Positions 1 through 6,289 of a stretch of 6,879 nt of DNA are shown in pieces (within the stretch, counting starts at the first letter, position 1; the number at the start of each line of letters is the position of its first letter). The stretch spans positions 1 through 6,879 of the forward strand of contig PBQF01000002.1 in NCBI GenBank assembly GCA_002724975.1, written 5' to 3'. The position numbers and the translations under genes were made by a program. Source of the stretch: Parcubacteria group bacterium (GTDB lineage: Bacteria > Patescibacteriota > Minisyncoccia > Phycocordibacterales > GCA-002724975). The notes beneath the pieces are model-generated. The model saw only the letters and a list, made by a program, of their open reading frames with translations, had not been told where the DNA came from and made no database searches.

Positions 1-117
1 TATGCAATGTGTAAGGAGCATGATTGTAGGCCTCATATGTGTAAACTGTATCCATTTAGTGAAAGAGATCATTTTTCGCATCTTAAAGGCAAATGCGGGC
101 TTTGGTATGACGAATAA
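1..117 (+). CDS. C-terminal fragment of a Cys-rich protein, possibly YkgJ-type Zn/Fe-chelating family
   Basis: Frame 1 is open from the window edge to a TAA at 115-117, giving 38 residues; the start lies outside the window. The fragment has four cysteines and several histidines, including C-x4-C followed by RPHMCKLYPF, then a final KCGLW near the end. The pattern C..RP..C+.YPF followed by a later Cys resembles the YkgJ/UPF0153 putative zinc- or iron-chelating family, whose biochemical role is not established. That assignment is by eye from a short tail and could be wrong. Frame 2 is also open across this stretch but gives no recognisable composition. The next gene starts 180 nt downstream, so co-transcription is uncertain. 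Confidence 0.5.
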   Translation, partial: YAMCKEHDCRPHMCKLYPFSERDHFSHLKGKCGLWYDE

Positions 118-282
118 TTTTCCGCTTTATTATCACCAATTGAAGGGCTATCGGTAGTTATCACAACTTGACGGGGAACTTTATTTGTGAAACTATTGTA
201 GCACTGTTTAGCTGTCTTGATTAATATAAAAAAAGTTTGGGCTTTACATACTCCTGTTCACTCCGGCAATAAATCAATAGAG

Positions 283-287
283 AGGAG
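283..287 (+). promoter_or_regulatory. Shine-Dalgarno site that sets the start of the first M16 gene
   Basis: AGGAG at 283-287 lies 10 nt before ATG 298 and 7 nt before an in-frame TTG at 295. The same reading frame is open back to a TTG at 217, but the 27 extra residues are not signal-like. Starting at 298 puts a Lys/Arg-rich end and a hydrophobic stretch right at the N-terminus, as expected for an exported protein. Confidence 0.7.
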
Positions 288-297
288 ATTTTTTTTG

Positions 298-1815
298 ATG
301 AAGAAAACTAGAATAAAAATTTTTATAATTTCCGTAGTACTCTTTTTTTGTACAAACTCCTTTGGCCAAAAACTGGCACTGGATGTAAGGGAGCACACAC
401 TCGACAACGGTATAAAATTATTGATGTTGGAGAAACATGATGTTCCTATAGTTTCACTCAGAATCGTTTATAAGGTTGGTTCCGTAAATGAGCATCCCGG
501 GATTACAGGTGCATCTCACCTGTTCGAACATATGATGTTTAAGGGTACAGAAATTTTTGGAACTAAAGACTACGATAGTGAAAAACCTCTACTGTCAAAG
601 GAGGATGAACTCATTTCTGGTATTACAGCTGAGAAATCCAAGGGGAATGAGACAGACAGCAAAAAACTGGAACAGTTGCAAGAGGAATTGGAAGAGGTAT
701 GGAAAGCGCAAAAGGATTTGATTGTTAAGGATGAAATGTGGTCCATCTATCTCAAGAATGGCGCTACCGGTCTTAATGCATCGACAGGAAACGATGCAAC
801 GTATTATTATTGTAACTTGCCGTCAAACAGACTTGAGTTGTGGGCGTTTATGGAATCTGACCGCATGAAAAATCTCGTTTTGAGAGAGTTTTATTCTGAA
901 AGGGACGTTGTGATGGAAGAGAGGCGTATGCGTACGGAAAACAGTCCGTTCGGTTTGCTAATAGAGCAACTGAATGCCGCTACTTTTACGGCTCATCCTT
1001 ATAGTTGGCCTGTTATAGGTTGGATGTCAGATATTAAAAATATGAAAAAGGCGGCTGTTACTGAATATTTTGAGCAATACTATTCGCCGAATAATGCAGT
1101 AATAGTAGTTGTTGGGGACATAAATCCTGATGAAGTTGTTGATCTTATTGAAAAACACTTTGGTGATATCGAACGACAACCTGCTCCGCCAGAGGTTACG
1201 ACTGTAGAACCCGAACAAATAGGAGAACGTAGGGTTTATGTAGAATATGATGCCAACCCCGTATTATCTATTGCTTACCATAAGCCTGCAATTGGTCACC
1301 CGGATCAATATGTATTTGATGTTATCGAAGCAATTCTTTCAACCGGGAGAACTTCAAGGTTATATAAAAGTTTGATAGAAGAAAAACGTATTGCCGTAAT
1401 GGCCCATGCGTATGGTGGGGCGTCCAAGTATGCCGATACCTTCATCTTCTTCTCTTCGCCTAGACATCCTCACACAGCAGAAGAGGTTGAAGAAGCAATA
1501 TATGAAGAGTTGGAAAAACTGAAAACAACTCCTGTAACTGACCATGAACTGCAAAAAATTAAGAATCAATTGGAAGCCGGTTTCGTAAGGAGCCTGGAAT
1601 CTGCATCGGGACTTGCTAGTGAAATATCATCGTACGAAGCAATTGCCGGATGGAGATATATTAACACGCTTGTAGAAAGGACAGTCGCTGTGACTCCGGA
1701 AGATATTATACGTGTTGCAAATAAATATTTTAAGAAAACCAACAGAACGGTAGCGATCTTAGTGAATAATAAAAAGAAAGGAAAGGAAGCCGCTCATGAA
1801 AACAAAGGAAGTTAA
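298..1815 (+). CDS. Exported M16 zinc metallopeptidase, catalytic (HxxEH) subunit
   Basis: This is a 505-residue M16B (processing-peptidase/PqqL-like) zinc protease. Residues 1-24 form a signal peptide (MKKTR, a hydrophobic run, then NSFG before Gln), so it should act in the periplasm or another exported space. The inverted zinc motif HLFEH is at 74-78, with catalytic Glu77. The likely third ligand is Glu208 in ERDVVMEE (201-208). About 130 residues separate H78 from E208, against roughly 75 in classical members. The excess is a Lys/Glu-rich, probably helical insert near 86-150, a form I recall from other bacterial M16 proteins. The C-terminal M16 domain (about 230-490) has GRTSRLY at 350-356, but the Tyr of the usual Arg/Tyr substrate pair is Val367. 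The gene overlaps the next one by 20 nt, and that partner supplies the missing pair. Family assignment is secure; the substrate is unknown. Confidence 0.93.
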   Translation: MKKTRIKIFIISVVLFFCTNSFGQKLALDVREHTLDNGIKLLMLEKHDVPIVSLRIVYKVGSVNEHPGITGASHLFEHMMFKGTEIFGTKDYDSEKPLLSKEDELISGITAEKSKGNETDSKKLEQLQEELEEVWKAQKDLIVKDEMWSIYLKNGATGLNASTGNDATYYYCNLPSNRLELWAFMESDRMKNLVLREFYSERDVVMEERRMRTENSPFGLLIEQLNAATFTAHPYSWPVIGWMSDIKNMKKAAVTEYFEQYYSPNNAVIVVVGDINPDEVVDLIEKHFGDIERQPAPPEVTTVEPEQIGERRVYVEYDANPVLSIAYHKPAIGHPDQYVFDVIEAILSTGRTSRLYKSLIEEKRIAVMAHAYGGASKYADTFIFFSSPRHPHTAEEVEEAIYEELEKLKTTPVTDHELQKIKNQLEAGFVRSLESASGLASEISSYEAIAGWRYINTLVERTVAVTPEDIIRVANKYFKKTNRTVAILVNNKKKGKEAAHENKGS

Positions 1816-3313
1816 TTTTTCACTAAGCCATCTGTTTATTTTAATTCTTGTATTGTCAAGTCTCTCTATTGGGCAGGCGAAAACAGTTTTTGCGTATGAT
1901 GAGCATAGCGGACAGGCGATTGAGCCTGTTATGACGGCACCTCAATCTGAGGGGGCAAAGATTGTATCCGCATTTGAATACGAACCAATTGAGTTTACTC
2001 CGCCAAAGCCTGAAAGAGTGGTTTTAGACAATGGCATGATCCTTTATCTTCTTGAAGACCATGAGTTGCCTCTATTCAAAATTACTGCTCATTTCAGGAC
2101 AGGTGCCATTTATGAACCTGAAGAAAGGGCAGGACTTGCAAGTCTGGTTGGAAGCGTAATGAGAAGAGGCGGTACAAAATCAAGAACACCGGAACAGATG
2201 AATGAAGAGTTGGAATTTATTGCCGCATCTGTTGAGACGGGAATTAGCAGAGAATTAGGTAGCGCGTCCCTCTCTACAATGAAGAAGGATATTGATAAAG
2301 GTCTGGAGGTTTTTGCGGATGTGCTGATGAATCCTGCTTTCCCGGAGGATATGATCAGGAAGGAGAAAGATGAAATACTGGAAGATATCAGGAGGGAAAA
2401 TGATACTCCCAGAAAGATTATTTTCAGAGAGTTCAGGAAGATAATGTATAAGGCAGACCATCCGTACAGTAGAAAAATAATAGGGTATAAAGATACCGTA
2501 GAAAATATAACCAGAGATGACATGGTTGTTTTTCATAAAAAGTACTTTTGCCCGAACAATGTTATTATGGGTATATCCGGTGATTTTGATACTCAGGAGA
2601 TATTAGAAAAGCTAAATAACGTTTTTGCAGATTGGGAAAAAACAGAGATAGATTTTCCGGAAGTGCCTGCAGTTGAGAAGAAATTCCAGAGGTCTATAAA
2701 TTATATTTACAAAGATGTAAATCAGGCCAGTGTGGTTTTTGGCCACATAGCCATCAACCGGTTAAATAAAGACTATTTCCCAATTAAAATTATGAACTTT
2801 ATCCTTGGAGGCGGAAGCTTTACTTCCAGAATACCAAGTAAAGTCCGTTCAGACGAAGGGCTGGCGTATTCGGCGTACAGTGGATTTCATACGCCAAGGG
2901 ATCTTGGTTTCTTCTTCGCATCGTGTCAGACTAAGAGCGAGTCAACAGTAAAAGCCATAAACTTTGCCCTGGATGAGGTAAGGAAAATCAGGGAAGAATA
3001 CGTTGGTGATGATGAATTAGAGCTGGCAAAGGACACATATATAAATCAGTTTATCTTTAAATTTACATCAAGTGCCAGCATAGTTGGTCAAATGGTAGGG
3101 ATAGAATATGAAGGCCTGCCGTTAGACTATCTTGATACCTATGTAGAAAATATAGAGGTAATTACCAAAGAAGATATAGCTCGTGTTGCAAAAGAATATT
3201 TGCATCCTGATGATATCAAATTGCTCGTTATTGGCGATATGGAGCAATTTGATAAACCGTTAAGTGAGTTTGGGGAAGTAAATACAGTTGAGTTGAAAAG
3301 TGAACAGGAATAA
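1796..3313 (+). CDS. Exported M16 peptidase-like protein, non-catalytic (R/Y) subunit
   Basis: This 505-residue M16 protein has a signal peptide (hydrophobic core about 12-25, possible cleavage after IGQA). Its N-terminal domain (about 72-290) has the M16 fold signature, but the zinc motif is lost: where the partner has HLFEH this has SLVGS (116-120), and the third ligand position is Asp197. It should therefore not hydrolyse peptides alone. The C-terminal domain keeps GGGSFTSR (338-345) and GLAYS (355-359), so Arg345 and Tyr358 form the substrate-binding R/Y pair. This complements the upstream gene exactly, as in bacterial M16B heterodimers where one subunit carries HxxEH and the other R/Y. 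ATG 1796 has an AGGA at 1784-1787 inside the upstream gene, and the 20-nt overlap suggests translational coupling and equal dosage. The hairpin at 3328-3366 follows. Confidence 0.92.
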   Translation: MKTKEVNFSLSHLFILILVLSSLSIGQAKTVFAYDEHSGQAIEPVMTAPQSEGAKIVSAFEYEPIEFTPPKPERVVLDNGMILYLLEDHELPLFKITAHFRTGAIYEPEERAGLASLVGSVMRRGGTKSRTPEQMNEELEFIAASVETGISRELGSASLSTMKKDIDKGLEVFADVLMNPAFPEDMIRKEKDEILEDIRRENDTPRKIIFREFRKIMYKADHPYSRKIIGYKDTVENITRDDMVVFHKKYFCPNNVIMGISGDFDTQEILEKLNNVFADWEKTEIDFPEVPAVEKKFQRSINYIYKDVNQASVVFGHIAINRLNKDYFPIKIMNFILGGGSFTSRIPSKVRSDEGLAYSAYSGFHTPRDLGFFFASCQTKSESTVKAINFALDEVRKIREEYVGDDELELAKDTYINQFIFKFTSSASIVGQMVGIEYEGLPLDYLDTYVENIEVITKEDIARVAKEYLHPDDIKLLVIGDMEQFDKPLSEFGEVNTVELKSEQE

Positions 3314-3327
3314 CAGATAGATACTTT

Positions 3328-3366
3328 CTGATACCGGACACCCGTACCCCGGTTGTCCGGTATCAG
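3328..3366 (+). terminator. Perfect 13-bp inverted repeat, probable transcript end after the M16 pair
   Basis: CTGATACCGGACA (3328-3340) is exactly complementary to TGTCCGGTATCAG (3354-3366), with a 13-nt spacer at 3341-3353. The stem is strong and begins 15 nt after the M16 stop codon, the right place for a terminator. It has no T-run on either side, so it is not a classical intrinsic terminator. It could instead be a 3'-end stabilising hairpin or a dyad protein-binding site. Confidence 0.5.
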
Positions 3367-3416
3367 CATCAAGAACCCTCTTTAATATCTAGCATTTACA
3401 GGATTAGAGACGTTAA

Positions 3417-4097
3417 ATGCCCCTCCTTAAAAAGAAAAATATTCTTATTACCGCCGGTTCAACTCGTGGTTATCTAGACGCTGTTCGTTACATAACGAAC
3501 ACATCAACAGGGAAGCTCAGCAGTGAAATAGCATATGAAGCAATGAGTCGTGGCGCGGTTGTTACATATGTATACGGTACAGATAGTCTGTTTCCTGTGA
3601 TTCAAGGTCAAGATGACATAAAGCCATCACAGCTTAAGTTAATCGAGATTGAAACGAATGACGATCTGGTTAAGGTTATTCGGGAAAAATTGAAGAAGAA
3701 GAGATTTGATGCAGTTGTTCATGCCATGGCGGTGGCAGATTACGTACCGGCCAGGGCTAAACCTGATAAGACGCCTTCAAAAAAGAGAGAGTGGTTACTT
3801 AAGTTGGTAAAAACACCAAAGGTTATAACCATTATCAGGGACATGTGGCCGGATGCTTTGCTTGTGGGTTTTAAATTAGAGGTAAACAGAACAAAAGATG
3901 ATCTGGTAAAAACAGCCAAAAGGTTCTTGAAAAAGAGCAGGTCCAACATGATCGTGGCAAATGACTACAAAAACATCTCCCGCAAACGTCATATCGCATA
4001 TATGGTTACAGGTGACAGTAAAATACCTAAACCATTAAAAGGCAAACTTGAGATAGCAAAAAACGTAGTTTCCTACCTGGAAAATACTCTCAAATAA
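3417..4097 (+). CDS. coaB: Phosphopantothenate-cysteine ligase, stand-alone CoaB
   Basis: CoaB joins cysteine to 4'-phosphopantothenate using a nucleotide triphosphate, giving phosphopantothenoylcysteine for coenzyme A synthesis in the cytoplasm. The 226-residue protein is a single Rossmann-like ligase domain. It has the N-terminal nucleotide motif ILITAGSTRG (9-18), VRYITNTSTGK (23-33) with the conserved Asn28, HAMAVADY (102-109), KTPK (132-135), GFKLEV (151-156) and IVANDY (179-184). Most bacteria fuse CoaB behind the CoaC decarboxylase in a protein of about 400 residues. This one has no CoaC part and resembles the free-standing streptococcal-type CoaB, especially in the HAMAVADY and GFKLEV regions. 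No coaC is in the window, so it should be encoded elsewhere. ATG 3417 has only a weak AGGA (3400-3403) upstream. A hairpin before it and a strong promoter after it suggest separate transcription. Confidence 0.9.
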   Translation: MPLLKKKNILITAGSTRGYLDAVRYITNTSTGKLSSEIAYEAMSRGAVVTYVYGTDSLFPVIQGQDDIKPSQLKLIEIETNDDLVKVIREKLKKKRFDAVVHAMAVADYVPARAKPDKTPSKKREWLLKLVKTPKVITIIRDMWPDALLVGFKLEVNRTKDDLVKTAKRFLKKSRSNMIVANDYKNISRKRHIAYMVTGDSKIPKPLKGKLEIAKNVVSYLENTLK

Positions 4098-4117
4098 GAT
4101 CTGATCCTAGTTTTTGT

Positions 4118-4145
4118 TTGACTAAGAGCGTGTTTAAAATATAAT
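4118..4145 (+). promoter_or_regulatory. Sigma70-type promoter for the siroheme/iron-sulfur gene unit
   Basis: The -35 box is TTGACT (4118-4123, five of six consensus bases) and the -10 box is a perfect TATAAT (4140-4145), separated by 16 nt. Transcription would begin near 4152, leaving a leader of about 75 nt before ATG 4226. It sits just after coaB ends and before three same-strand genes, so it probably drives all three. I see no strong leader hairpin or known riboswitch; a 10-bp palindrome GAAAGCTTTC (4193-4202) is the only symmetric element. Confidence 0.7.
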
Positions 4146-4225
4146 AAAGTCTTTTATAATTTTCAATATATAGCGGTTAAGGCTTTATTGCAGAAAGCTT
4201 TCCGGTCTTAGGGAGTTTCGGTTCA

Positions 4226-5215
4226 ATGGAATGGGATGAAGAGGCAAGTTCAAGGCTTGAAAAAATACCCATTTTTGTACGAAGGATGGCTCGCTCAAAG
4301 ATCGAAAAACGTGCCAGCGAAAAGGGAAAGAGCATTGTAACCCTGGAAGATGTTGAAGATGCGAAGGCAAGTTTTATGGGAACCGGAAGCGTTAAAAGTG
4401 ATAAAGGCGTTATAAATGCAAATCCGTTTTCTCTGGACTCAAAAGCAGGAGAAGACAAGTATGAACTCCTGAAGAGATCAGATGAGTATGTAGAGGAAGA
4501 TGGATTCCCGGCGATGTACAATATTGAAATATGCCGCGGAGAGGACGTTGAGTGTCCGTTTCTGATAGCAGGGATCAAAGGGCTTCAACAGAAAATTAAG
4601 GATAGACTCAGGGAGAATGAATTCAGCAAAAAGCTGATTAGCAGGATAGATGGTAAAATCCTTCCTCATCAGAGATTGAAGATTGCGATAGCCAGTTGTC
4701 CGAATTGCTGTTCGATGCCTCAGATTAGGGATTTTGGTGTACACGTTCGGGCGACGGTATCTGTCGATGAGAATTTTGAATGTAACGGTTGTGGAAATTG
4801 TCTGAGAGCATGCAAAGAAGGTGCGATCAGGATTTCTGGAATGTCAAATGAATCGTCTGAAAACGGGAAAAAGGTTGTTACAATCAATTACGATCGTTGC
4901 TTACATTGTGGTTTGTGTGCCGAGGTTTGTCCTACAGGTACCATAAAGAGAGATAAAAAATGTTTCCGTGTGATGATTGGAGGCAAGCTGGGCAGGCATC
5001 CTCAATTTGCAGATGACCTCATTGAATTTGCAGATGAATCTGAAGTGCTCAATGCCTTGGATGTGTGTGTAGACGCAATACTGAATGAGAAGAAAGAGAA
5101 GCGTTTTGGCGAGCTGGTTAGAAAAATTGGTATTGAAGAATTTAAAAAAAGGTTAAAAGGAAATAAAAATCCTTCACCTGAACAGGTGAGTGATAAAGAG
5201 ATAGTGCATTCGTGA
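4226..5215 (+). CDS. PCP-reductase-domain protein fused to a siroheme/4Fe-4S sulfite reductase-like half with two ferredoxin clusters
   Basis: The 329-residue cytoplasmic protein has a mosaic layout. Residues 1-51 (MEWDEEAS, then IPIFVRRMARSKIEK, ending FMG) match the PCP_red domain found at the end of light-independent protochlorophyllide reductase subunit B. Residues 100-165 carry C103-x6-C110 and C158-x3-C162 (SCPNCCS), the cysteine arrangement that binds the siroheme-coupled 4Fe-4S cluster in sulfite and nitrite reductases, although the first spacing is usually x5. Two ferredoxin CxxCxxCxxxC motifs follow (186-196 and 225-235), then GGKLGRHP (252-259), typical of the reductase C-terminal half. 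The N-terminal half of a full reductase is absent, so it may work with a partner or not as a reductase. AGGGAG (4210-4215) supports ATG 4226. It lies directly upstream of ahbA and ahbB, hinting at a siroheme- or heme-linked redox role; the function is unknown. Confidence 0.85.
   Translation: MEWDEEASSRLEKIPIFVRRMARSKIEKRASEKGKSIVTLEDVEDAKASFMGTGSVKSDKGVINANPFSLDSKAGEDKYELLKRSDEYVEEDGFPAMYNIEICRGEDVECPFLIAGIKGLQQKIKDRLRENEFSKKLISRIDGKILPHQRLKIAIASCPNCCSMPQIRDFGVHVRATVSVDENFECNGCGNCLRACKEGAIRISGMSNESSENGKKVVTINYDRCLHCGLCAEVCPTGTIKRDKKCFRVMIGGKLGRHPQFADDLIEFADESEVLNALDVCVDAILNEKKEKRFGELVRKIGIEEFKKRLKGNKNPSPEQVSDKEIVHS
5174..5189. repeat. Short inverted repeat in the tail of the iron-sulfur gene
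   Basis: TCACCTG (5174-5180) and CAGGTGA (5183-5189) form a 7-bp dyad with a 2-nt centre, 24 nt before the stop codon at 5213. It lies in the poorly conserved C-terminal tail of the protein. There is no T-run after it, so it is not a terminator; it could be an operator-like site or chance. Confidence 0.35.
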
Positions 5216-5290
5216 ATATATAATTAGACGTGATAAAAACAGTTGCGTCGGCTCCGTACATTTTTTCTAAAAGATGGGAAATATAATAAA

Positions 5291-5758
5291 ATGTCATTAA
5301 GCGAAACTGATAAAAAAATACTACAAAGGCTTCAAACAAATCTTCCTCTTACGCACAGACCATTTCTTGATCTTGCCAATGAACTGGACCTTGATGAAGA
5401 TCTGGTTATTGAGAGAATTAAAGCTATGGTTGATGGTAAATACGTCCGCCGTCTTGCCCCTATCATAAACACCCAGGCTGTTGGGAATTCTGCAACACTT
5501 GCGGCTATGCAGATACCGGATGATAAAATTGATGAAGTTGCTGAGGTGATAAACGGGTACAGCGGAGTCTCTCATAATTATTTAAGAAAAGGGAGGAATA
5601 AAGAACTTCCTCTCAATATCTGGTTTACTATGTCAGCACCAACACAGGAGAAGCTTGAAGAGAATATTAAAGAGATAGAGACTCGAACAGGTTTTGATGT
5701 TCGCATGCTGCCAACAACAAAGAAATTTAAGATAGGTGTGAAATTTAAAATATGCTAA
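5291..5758 (+). CDS. ahbA: Siroheme decarboxylase subunit AhbA (AsnC/Lrp-fold)
   Basis: With AhbB this enzyme removes two acetate carboxyl groups from siroheme to give 12,18-didecarboxysiroheme, in the siroheme-dependent heme b route and, with NirDLGH relatives, in heme d1 synthesis. The 155-residue protein has an N-terminal winged-helix segment (about 4-62, including LPLTHRPFLDLA and KYVRRLAPI) and a C-terminal AsnC-like alpha/beta domain. Diagnostic residues are GVSHNYLR (92-99, His95 and Arg99), LNIWFT (108-113) and a final LPTTKKFKIGVKF (140-152). These identify a decarboxylase, not an Lrp regulator. The frame is open back to TTG 5243, but ATG 5291 starts at the family's usual MSLSETDKKIL-like sequence; the ribosome site GGGA (5276-5279) is weak. 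It lies 75 nt after the iron-sulfur gene and 51 nt before ahbB. NirD/L-type function cannot be excluded. Confidence 0.88.
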   Translation: MSLSETDKKILQRLQTNLPLTHRPFLDLANELDLDEDLVIERIKAMVDGKYVRRLAPIINTQAVGNSATLAAMQIPDDKIDEVAEVINGYSGVSHNYLRKGRNKELPLNIWFTMSAPTQEKLEENIKEIETRTGFDVRMLPTTKKFKIGVKFKIC

Positions 5759-5809
5759 ATTTGTTGTTTCTGCGGGGATGACAAACTATACAGAAAAGGA
5801 TAATTTTTT

Positions 5810-6271
5810 ATGACAGAAGATTTAGATATTAAACTGATTAAATATGCTCAGGATGGTCTGCCCCTGACAAAGACCCCATACAAAGACATAGCCGATGGAG
5901 TGGGTATGACTGAGGAAGAAGTTATAGGCAGATTAAAGGCCCTGTTGGAAAACGGAAAGATAAGGCGCCTTGCGGCTTCTATCGCTCACAGAAAGATAGG
6001 GATAAACTCCAATGCAATGACCGTATGGAAAGTTTCCCAGGATAAGGTGGAAGAGTGTGGAAAAATCATGGCGGCTTTTGAAGAGGTTACGCACTGTTAC
6101 GAGCGTCCTACATTTCCCGGCTGGGATTATAATGTATTCACCATGATTCATGGTTATACGGATGAGGAGTGTGAAAACGTTATAAACAGCATAAAAGAGA
6201 AAACCGGTCTTGAAGATTACGTAATGCTGTATAGCGAAAAGGAATTCAAAAAAGTAGGGGTAAGGATTTAA
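5810..6271 (+). CDS. ahbB: Siroheme decarboxylase subunit AhbB (AsnC/Lrp-fold)
   Basis: This is the 153-residue partner of AhbA, with the same fold: winged-helix part (about 5-62, with LPLTKTPYKDIA and GKIRRLAASIAH) and an AsnC-like alpha/beta part. The AhbB/NirG-H signature is clear: EVTHCYERP (92-100, with His95, Tyr97 and Arg99), GWDYNVFTMIHG (104-115) and a closing FKKVGVRI. His95 aligns with His95 of AhbA, as expected for subunits that arose by duplication and form a heterodimer around siroheme. AAGGA (5796-5800), 9 nt before ATG 5810, is a good ribosome site. The gene is last in the promoter-4118 unit, and yajQ runs toward it from the other strand with 18 nt between stop codons. Automatic annotation as an Lrp/AsnC regulator would be misleading. 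Heme d1-type use (NirG/H) is the main alternative. Confidence 0.88.
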   Translation: MTEDLDIKLIKYAQDGLPLTKTPYKDIADGVGMTEEEVIGRLKALLENGKIRRLAASIAHRKIGINSNAMTVWKVSQDKVEECGKIMAAFEEVTHCYERPTFPGWDYNVFTMIHGYTDEECENVINSIKEKTGLEDYVMLYSEKEFKKVGVRI

Positions 6272-6289
6272 GTTTGACTCGCGCAAGTT

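Noticed and set aside
168..199. TTGACG (168-173) with TATTGT (194-199) as a promoter for the M16 pair
   Set aside because: The spacer is 20 nt, and at 17 nt the bases are AACTAT. I see no convincing promoter in 118-297, although one must lie there or further upstream.
217..297. N-terminal extension of the first M16 gene from TTG 217
   Set aside because: The added residues are not signal-like and no ribosome site precedes 217; AGGAG at 283-287 points to 298.
2110..2536. Minus-strand open frames of 93 and 137 codons inside the second M16 gene
   Set aside because: They lie opposite a clear M16 coding region, with low-complexity Ser/Ile/Phe content typical of antisense reading.
4177..4744. Minus-strand open frames opposite the iron-sulfur gene
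   Set aside because: They are shadows of a gene with clear Cys motifs on the plus strand and have no recognisable domain.
5282..5287. TATAAT just before ahbA as a -10 box
   Set aside because: It lies 3 nt before the ATG and has no TTGACA-like box 16-18 nt upstream; transcription would start inside the gene.
5243..5290. Longer AhbA starting at TTG 5243
   Set aside because: The extra 16 residues (MRRLRTFFLKDGKYNK) are not family-like, and the AhbA homology begins at ATG 5291.
6272..6289. Shared terminator between converging ahbB and yajQ
   Set aside because: Only a stem of about 4 bp around ACTCGCGCAAGT is visible, too weak to call.
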